Shown piece by piece: positions 57,800 to 64,000 of a stretch of DNA of 64,000 bases. Made by a program: the position numbers and the translations under genes. Numbering within the stretch: position 1 is the first letter of the stretch; each line of letters starts with the position of its first letter. Source of the stretch: Mycteria americana (taxonomy: Eukaryota; Chordata; Aves; Ciconiiformes; Ciconiidae); the NCBI RefSeq assembly GCF_035582795.1, contig NC_134374.1, forward strand, positions 26,737,798 through 26,801,797. The letters are read 5' to 3'. A model generated the notes under the pieces. It ran no database searches. It had not been told where the DNA came from and worked only from the letters and a program-made list of their open reading frames with translations.

Positions 57800-58846
57800 A
57801 TGGGGAGCCAGCAAGGTGGAATTTTGAAAAAGAGTCCTTTGGGCTGCCTTATGGCTCACTGGAAAGCTATTGGGGAACCACCTGGAGGGAGTGTGAATCG
57901 TAAAACCTTGATAAAATATTGTAATCGGTGGTGGCTTTTATATAAGTTAGATAATGGAGAAAAAAGGCCTTTTGAAGGGAACTTTGAAGTATAACACTCT
58001 GTTGCAACTCATGTTATTTTTGCAGCAAGAAGGAAAATGAGATGAGGTGGTTTATGCAGATAGGTTTTTCACTCTGCGGAATCACCCTGAGTAGCAGAAA
58101 GAGTGTGGAATTAATTTGGCACCCCAGGACCCTGTGGTCTTGGCGATAGAAAAGGAGAGAAATAAGCAAAATGAGATATTGAAAAGGTGTTGTTCAGCGT
58201 GTAGCATTGGACAGAGATGTTCGAAAGTTGGTTGGCAGAATGAAAGGTTATAGGATGGGGATGCAGTGTTTACAGGCTCTGGTGCTGGCTGGGACTCTGC
58301 CGGGAACAGTGGGTGAGAGCAGCTAGAGCTCAGGTACAGGCTCTGGTGCTGGCTGGGACTCTGCCGGGAACAGTGGACCAATCCTGGCTGCGACCCGAAC
58401 CAGATGGGAACCAGGGATTTACTAGTGCGGTACAGGGAATGGAATAAGAAATGCTGTCCCAAAATCAGTAACTAATATTTCTGTTTTTAGGACAGTCGGT
58501 TGATGATATTAGAAGGAAATGACAGAAAGTGCAAGGGGCAGATGCAAGGGACTTGGAAAGGTTATTGGAAACTGCTTGGCAAGTGTATCGCAATAGAGAT
58601 AGTCAAAAGGAAAAACAAATGGGTAAAACAATTGCTAATGCTACAGTAGCTGCTTTGCGCACCGTAGAAGGTCAGATACCCCCTCGGAGCAACACCAACG
58701 AGGGGAGAGGAGTTATGAGAAGTGGTGCAAGTGCCCCACTTAGAGGGAAGAGAGGAAATCAACCCCTCTTGAGAGATCAGTGCGTCTGTTGTAAACAACT
58801 GGGGCACTGGAAAAAAAAGATTGCCCGAGACTGGGCAAATCGGTGA
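57800..58846 (+). pseudogene. gag: Provirus gag, internally deleted and shifted
   Basis: The ATG at 57800 opens a matrix-like start with Gly at position 2 (MGSQQGG, a myristoylation signal) and runs 64 codons to TAA at 57992. The middle (57995-58528) is degraded and contains a direct repeat. A second frame (58529-58846) encodes a capsid end (ARDLERLLETAWQVYRNRD) and a nucleocapsid knuckle CVCCKQLGH. The fourth zinc ligand is lost because the frame moves at a run of eight A just after the His. Total length is about two thirds of a typical gammaretroviral gag. Confidence 0.85.
58271..58376 (+). repeat. Short direct repeat within gag
   Basis: TACAGGCTCTGGTGCTGGCT with a further 22 identical bases occurs at 58271-58312 and 58335-58376, period 64 bp. 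It is a local duplication inside the degraded gag. Confidence 0.85.
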
Positions 58847-58905
58847 TGGTAGCCAACACGGAAGAAAATTGATGGGGACCAGGGGAATCTTCCCTAGCAG
58901 AACCC

Positions 58906-61900
58906 TTGGTAAAAATTCAGCTAGGGAAAGAAGAAAAACCTGTAGAATTTTTAATAGATACAGGTGCCACATTTTCAGTATTAAATCAGACTTTATTGCC
59001 CGTGAGTAAACAAACTGTTAACATTGTGGGAGCAACAGGGCAGGTTGAGAGGGCTTTCTTTCTAAGACCATTGAAATTTAAAATTGGAAAAAGTGTAGGG
59101 ATTCATAAATTCCTCCTCTACTTGCCTGAAGCTCCTAGACCACTTTTGGGAAGGGACTTATTAGAACAATTGAATGCTGAAATAAGATTTAAAGATGGGG
59201 AAATCGAATTTAAAATACCAGAAGAAAGCCACATTGAAATTTTAAGTTTGGCTCTCACTGAACCCCAAGTTAGAGAAGAAGAAATTATGCAGGAAATAAA
59301 AGACCAGGTATACCCAGGAGTATGGGCCTCGGGAATACCTGGAAAAGCTAAAAATGCAGAATTGGTTGTTGTGAAACTCAAAGAAGGAGCACGACCCATT
59401 AGGGTGAAACAATATCCTTTGAAATTGGAAGATAGACGAGGAGTGAAACGTATTATAGAAGAATTTATAAAATTCGGATTATTGACTGAATGCTCTTCAG
59501 AGTACAACACTCCCATTCTGCCTGTCAAAAAGCCTGATGGCAAAACCTACCGATTGGTGCAAGACCTACGGGCAATAAATCGGATAGTTGAAGATTTGCA
59601 CCCGGTAGTGGCAAACCCATACACTTTATTGACCAGTTTAAAAGAAACCTATGAATGGTTCACAGTACTAGATCTGAAAGATGCATTCTTTTGGCCCTTC
59701 ACCTTGGCCCCTGAAAGCCGCAACTTTTTTGCCTTTGAGTGGGAAAACCCTGATTCAGGACGGAAAACCCAACTAACCTGGACAGTGTTACCTCAAGGAT
59801 TTAAGAATAGCCCCACAATTTTTGGAAATCGATTGGCTAAAGAATTAGAAGTCTGGGAAAGGCCTCCAGGAAATGGTACCCTTTTGCAATATGTGGATGA
59901 TATTCTGATAGGTACAGAAAAAGAAGAAGAATGTAAGGAATGGACTGTGAGTTTGTTAAATTTTCTTGGACTAAGTGGTTATCGAGTATCGTTGCAGAAA
60001 GTCCAGATCTTGAAAAAAGAAGTAATCTACTTGGGATTTGTGATTTCTAAAGGACAGAGACAGCTCGGGAATGACCGAAAAGAAGCCATCTGCAGGACCC
60101 CAGAACCGACCACAGTAAAAGAGCTGCGAACCTTTCTGGGAATGACAGGTTGGTGTCGATTATGGATTTATAATTATGGACTTTTAGTTAAACCCTTGTA
60201 CGAACTGTTGAAAAATAGTCAGACACAGTTAACGTGGACTGATGAAGCCAAGAGGGCGTTCAAAGAATTGAAATTGGAATTAATGAGAGCTCCAGCTTTG
60301 GGCCTGCCAGGCATAACAAAGCCCTTCTGGTTGTTCTCATATGAGAGACAAGGAGTGGCTTTGGGAATTCTAGCCCAGAGGCTGGGTCCTTATAAACGAG
60401 CAGTAGCATATTTTTCCAAACAATTGGATGAGGTAAGTAAAGGATGGCCGGGATGCCTTCGGGCAGTTGCCGCTGTTGTTTTGATCATTCAAGAAGCTCG
60501 AAAATTTACCTTGGGACAGAAGATGGTTGTGCATACTTCCCATGCTGTAACTTCCGTTTTGGAACAAAAAGGAGGACATTGGCTGTCACCATCAAGGTTT
60601 CTGAAGTATCAAGCAGTCCTGATGGAACAGGACGATATCGAAATCGTTACATCTGCTGTAATTAACCCCGCTTCTTTTCTAAGTAATAAGCAGGAAATGA
60701 AGACTGTTGTACATGATTGTATAGAAACCATTGAGACCGTATACGCAAGCAGGCCTGACCTGAAGGATGAGCCACTGGAAGAAGCTGACCACACTTGGTA
60801 TACCGACGGGAGTAGTTTTGTAAAGAATGGAGTTCGAATGGCAGGGTATGCTGTGACCACCACAGATCAGGTGGTGGAAGCAAAGTCACTCCCTAAAGGC
60901 ACATCTGCACAACGAGCCGAAACAGTTGCCTTAGCGAGAGCACCGGAGCTTGCCAAAGGATTGCGCGTGAATATATGGACAGATTCAAAATATGCCTTTG
61001 GCGTAGTGCATGCTCACGGAGCAATTTGGAAGGAGCGAGGACTCTTAACCGCTCAAGGGAAAGGTATAAAACACGCTGATATAATACTGCGACTTTTAGA
61101 AGCTGTGCAACTTCCGTCAGCAGTGGCGATTATGCACTGCAAAGGACATCAGAAAGGTAACACTGACAGGGAAGTGGGAAATAAGTTGGCTGATTACGAA
61201 GCAAGGCAAGCAGCGGAACAAGGTGATGAGACACTAAGTTTAATTCCTGAAAAATCTTTGCCACTACCTGAATCATCTGAATACGATGAAAAGGATCAGA
61301 AGTTAATTACTGACTTGGAGGCTAAAATTGGCCTATCAGGATGGGCAGTGTTAAAAGATAACAGGATAATGATTCCCTTTAGACTACTGTGGGCACTGAC
61401 AAAGACTGAACATGATAAAACTCACTGGGGAACTGAAGCTCTGTATAACTCTCTCACTAAGCAGATAGTGGCTAGAAATTTGTTTCAAACTGTGAAAAGT
61501 GTGGTTGATAGGTGTGAGACATGTTTGAAAAATAACCCAAAGGTAGAAAATCGTGTAAAATTTGGAAGCATAGGCAAAGGAAATGTTCCAGGTCAAAATT
61601 GGCAAATAGACTTTTCGGAGCTCCCTAGAGAAGGGGGGTATAGGTATCTGTTGGTGTTAACCGATACCTACTCTGGATGGCCTGAAGCTTTCCCTTGCAG
61701 AACAAATAAAGCCCGAGAAGTAACAAAAGTTTAAGAGAGGTTTGGAGTGCCAGAAGTGACCTCCTCTGACAGAGGGCCACACTTCGTGTCACAGGCAGTT
61801 CAGCAAGCTAGTAAATTTTTAGAAATTAATTGGAAATTGCATACAGCCTACCGCCCACAAGCAAGTGGACAGGTAGAGAAAATGAAAAACACAATTGAGC

Positions 61901-62343
61901 AAAATTTGTCAGGAAACCAACTTGAGATGGGATCAGGCCCTCCCAATTGTATTATTGAGACTTCGAACTAAACCAAGGACTAAAGAGAAACTGAGTCCCT
62001 TTGAGATTTTATATGGGAGACCATTTCAAACCAGATATCGAGGGCAAGCTCTCACCCAAGCAAGGGAAATTAGCTTACAGCAATATTTAATTAGTAGTAG
62101 TATCTACCAGAGCATGGGGTTTAGATTCTCCAGTGCACTTGTTTAAACCTGGGGATTGGGTTTATGTTAAAATATTTCAGGTGATCCTCTTGAAGAGAAA
62201 TGGAGTGGCCCTTTTCAAGTTCTGCTCACAACCTACACTGCAGTTAAGCTTGAGAAGCACGCTGCGTGGATCCACTATTCGAGAATTAAGAAAGCACCTC
62301 CTGGACCATGGAAATCTCAGCCTACGGGACCAACGTCCGTAAG
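58906..62343 (+). pseudogene. pol: Provirus pro-pol, RT intact, integrase broken
   Basis: One 942-codon frame (58906-61734) carries the protease (LIDTGA, Asp 18), RT (LPQG at 295-298, YVDD at 329-332), RNase H (Asp 634, Glu 672, Asp 693) and the start of integrase (HHCC: His 836, His 840, Cys 870, Cys 873; first catalytic Asp 902). A TAA at 61732-61734 cuts the integrase core; the second Asp (SSDRGPH) and the Glu (GQVEKMK) follow in the same frame. A shift near 61900-61920 moves the rest (SPFEILYGRPF, then the C-terminal SGPF-type domain near 62200) into other frames. Protease, RT and RNase H residues all look intact. Confidence 0.95.
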
Positions 62344-62583
62344 ATTGACCCAAAATTAGTTTTACTGATGCTGCTATGCGCTTGTTTACTAGCGTGTATG
62401 CTAACAATTTAATGTTAGAGCTCATTCAAGGATTTGGTAAAATGCGAAATTTGACAAGCGTAACTGCTTGCCTCCCAATTCCTCAATTTGCAGGCCAACC
62501 TATCCCATGGGGAATCATACCCGTGAATATGACAATGCTAGAACTTTTAATTTAGAACCTTTGTAAAAGAATTTACAAAGTTT
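62308..62583 (+). pseudogene. env: Provirus env remnant
   Basis: An ATG at 62308 overlaps the end of pol in another frame, the usual env position, and opens 34 codons ending in a hydrophobic stretch (LVLLMLLCACLLACML) and TAA. Only about 170 bp follow before the polypurine tract. More than a kilobase of env (surface unit and fusion part) is missing. Confidence 0.8.
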
Positions 62584-62599
62584 AAAGAAAAGGGGGGAA
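62584..62599 (+). other. Provirus polypurine tract
   Basis: AAAGAAAAGGGGGGAA lies directly before the 3' LTR and would prime plus-strand DNA synthesis. Confidence 0.92.
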
Positions 62600-63360
62600 T
62601 GAAAAGAGCTAAAATCCCCAAAGACAAAAAGAAATGTTGTAAATATCTTGGTTGCTCAATGTTTCCTTTTAGTTTCCCTTTCACAAATAATTTAGCCTAG
62701 CTTGCCAGTATTGTTGGCCTTAAGTAAGGAAGCTTAGGTAGTAGAATTGCTAACGAGCATTCTTTATTTGACCTAGTCATTAGAGTAAGAATGCTTTGCC
62801 TGTGTTAAATCCTTGGTTAGCTGAGAGAGTTGCAATGTAGATAGATAAAAAGGAATTCTCCAGGCCCTGTGTCCCTGGAAAGGGCTGATAAGGAGAAACT
62901 ACACAAGAACCACCTGATTTTGGATATGCAAGGAAGGTATGAGTAAGACAAAGATGGACTGAGCATGCGTAAAGACAAAGTTCAGTCGGCGGTCAGAGTG
63001 ATGAAGACTACTGACTTCCTCCAAGGACCACCAGAGGATCCCTAACGACCACCTAAGGACTTAAGTACGCATGCGTCAGGGACATTTGCGTATATTAATG
63101 AGTTCCAAGAAATCTCATGTTTATATAAATTAATCTTATGAATATGTATATCTTGCAACAGATAACCTCTGCGATCTTGCTTGTTTGTCAGAGCACTTAT
63201 GGTGGAGCGATCCCCAGTGCTGCCCAGCGCTGTAATAAAGGATGCCTGCTTAATAGTAACTCCGTTGCTATTGAGTTTGATTTCGGGAACACTCTGAAAC
63301 TCCAATTCACCTGTTGGGAGATTTGGATTTTAAAGGGTAGTCTCCACGAATTTTGTTTCA
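62600..63360 (+). mobile_element. Provirus 3' LTR
   Basis: 761 bp, the same length as the 5' LTR, with five substitutions seen by eye and no indel. TAAC follows. Confidence 0.95.
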
Positions 63361-64000
63361 TAACCATTACGCGTGAGGGAGCCCTGCTTTCCTGGAGATG
63401 GCTGAACACCTGCCTGCCCATGGGAAGGAGTGAATGAATTCCTTGCTTCGCTTTGCTCGCGCGTGCAGCTTTTGCGTTCCCTATTAAACTGTCCTTATCT
63501 CAACCCACGAGTGTTCTCACTTTTACTCTTCCGATTCTCTTCCCCATCCCACCGCGGGGGGAGTGAGCGAGCGAGCGGCTGTGTGGTGCTTAGTTGCCGT
63601 CTGGGGCTAAACCACGACAATGCCTACGCAAAGCCAACTTCTGTCCGTTTCTTTTCTCTTCCTGAAAGCGTAATCTTCTGTTTCTGTGCGCTTACTGTTA
63701 AATGATACTGTGAAAATAATTTTGTACTACAAGAGGAAAGAAACTGTTGGGAAGAGTTCAGCTGTTCAGAAGGAAGAGCCTTTGTTTTCATGGTAAAAGC
63801 TTTCTGCTTTTTCAGTCAGTAAGTTTTTGAAATATCTTCTAGCAGTACTTGAAAAACCTTGCTGCGATCCTAGCGTCCGTACTAAAAGCCGTCAAGGTCA
63901 AAGAAGAGACGTGGACAAAACGGGAGAAATAGGCGTCGCTTCCGTGTGTTTTGCAGGCTTTCCCAAGAAGCATTAGCAGCCTTGTAAGTACCGCCAGTGA

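Larger units (their letters stand above)
56541..63360 (+). mobile_element. Gammaretrovirus-like endogenous provirus, env-deleted
   Basis: A 6.8-kb provirus with two 761-bp LTRs, primer site, gag remnant, protease-RT-RNase H-integrase, a tiny env remnant and a polypurine tract. A 4-bp target-site copy (TAAC, 56537-56540 and 63361-63364) fits gammaretroviral integration. The pol/env overlap and the single CCHC-type knuckle also fit class I. I count five differences between the LTRs (about 0.7%), so it is young on a bird timescale. gag, integrase and env are all damaged, so it cannot make virus by itself. Confidence 0.95.
56217..63619 (+). mobile_element. TGTCCTGG-family LTR split by a provirus
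   Basis: The left part 56217-56540 starts TGTCCTGGTTTTGGCTGGGA and has TATATAAA at 56471. The right part 63365-63619 ends GGGGCTAAACCACGACA. Together they give about 579 bp, the size of the intact copy at 48363. ATGC flanks both ends. The four bases TAAC at the break are repeated on both sides of the provirus. Confidence 0.93.
55961..63983 (+). pseudogene. Unrecognised gene, copy 2, split and broken
   Basis: The exon matching 50616-50716 is 55961-56059 and keeps a 99-nt phase-0 frame. The exon matching 51091-51231 is 63843-63983, where a Trp TGG has become TAG (63930-63932). The intron between them holds 7.4 kb of retrovirus. Later exons lie beyond the window. This copy cannot make the same product as the intact exon order. 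Confidence 0.5.
55436..64000 (+). repeat. Tandem duplication, copy 2, interrupted at 56217-63619
   Basis: 55436-56216 matches 50095-50874, and 63620-64000 matches 50871-51248. The join is at CTGTTGGAAGACGG. The intervening 7.4 kb (LTR plus nested provirus) is absent from copy 1 and is bounded by the repeated ATGC (56213-56216 and 63620-63623). Confidence 0.92.

Noticed and set aside
52645-63360. ERVL LTR and the later provirus as one element
   Set aside because: The primer sites differ (Leu-type versus Arg-like), the LTRs are unrelated, and target-site copies show separate insertions.

Overview
The window looks like nuclear DNA of a bird, most likely a neoavian species. The evidence is several 5'-truncated CR1 LINEs ending in ATTCT-type 3' repeats, an ERVL element with a Leu-tRNA primer site, and four copies of a TGTCCTGG...CCACGACA LTR family of the kind seen in bird genomes. 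Nothing bacterial is present (no operons, CRISPR arrays or rRNA), so most open frames are chance, especially in the GC-rich and pyrimidine-rich blocks.

Layout. 1-6.5 kb is AT-rich intergenic DNA with an LTR split by a CR1. 6.7-16.9 kb on + holds the complete five-exon ZC4H2 coding region (224 codons), with a large CpG island inside intron 1. 17-24.8 kb is 3' flank with one CR1. A CpG island lies at 24.9-25.3 kb and another LTR split by a CR1 at 26.4-27.1 kb. 29.4-36.4 kb on - holds an unprocessed, inactivated DNA polymerase beta (POLB) copy: seven internal exons in order with remnants of splice sites, plus a fused or degraded exon 1-2 and a doubtful exon 3, carrying stops, frameshifts and a lost catalytic motif. 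36.4-37.4 kb is a CpG island with tandem NRF1-like palindromes. A solo LTR and a 1.1-kb CR1 follow.

42.2-46.6 kb is an unusual GC-rich block: five ZNF143-like motifs at about 62-bp spacing, then NRF1-like motifs at 70-81-bp spacing, then 1.8 kb of almost pure C/T higher-order minisatellite, then a decayed G-rich minisatellite.

46.8-52.3 kb on + holds the exons of a gene I do not recognise. Part of it was tandemly duplicated (period about 5.34 kb). The duplicated unit also carries an ERVL LTR and gag. The second copy was later hit by a solo-type LTR, which was itself hit by a 6.8-kb gammaretrovirus-like provirus with 761-bp LTRs, a nearly full pol and almost no env. Insertion order can be read from target-site duplications. 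Each copy of the unknown gene is broken at a different place.

How the parts relate: ZC4H2 is the only gene that looks fully intact. The rest is a record of duplication, decay and nested retroelements around promoter-like GC islands.
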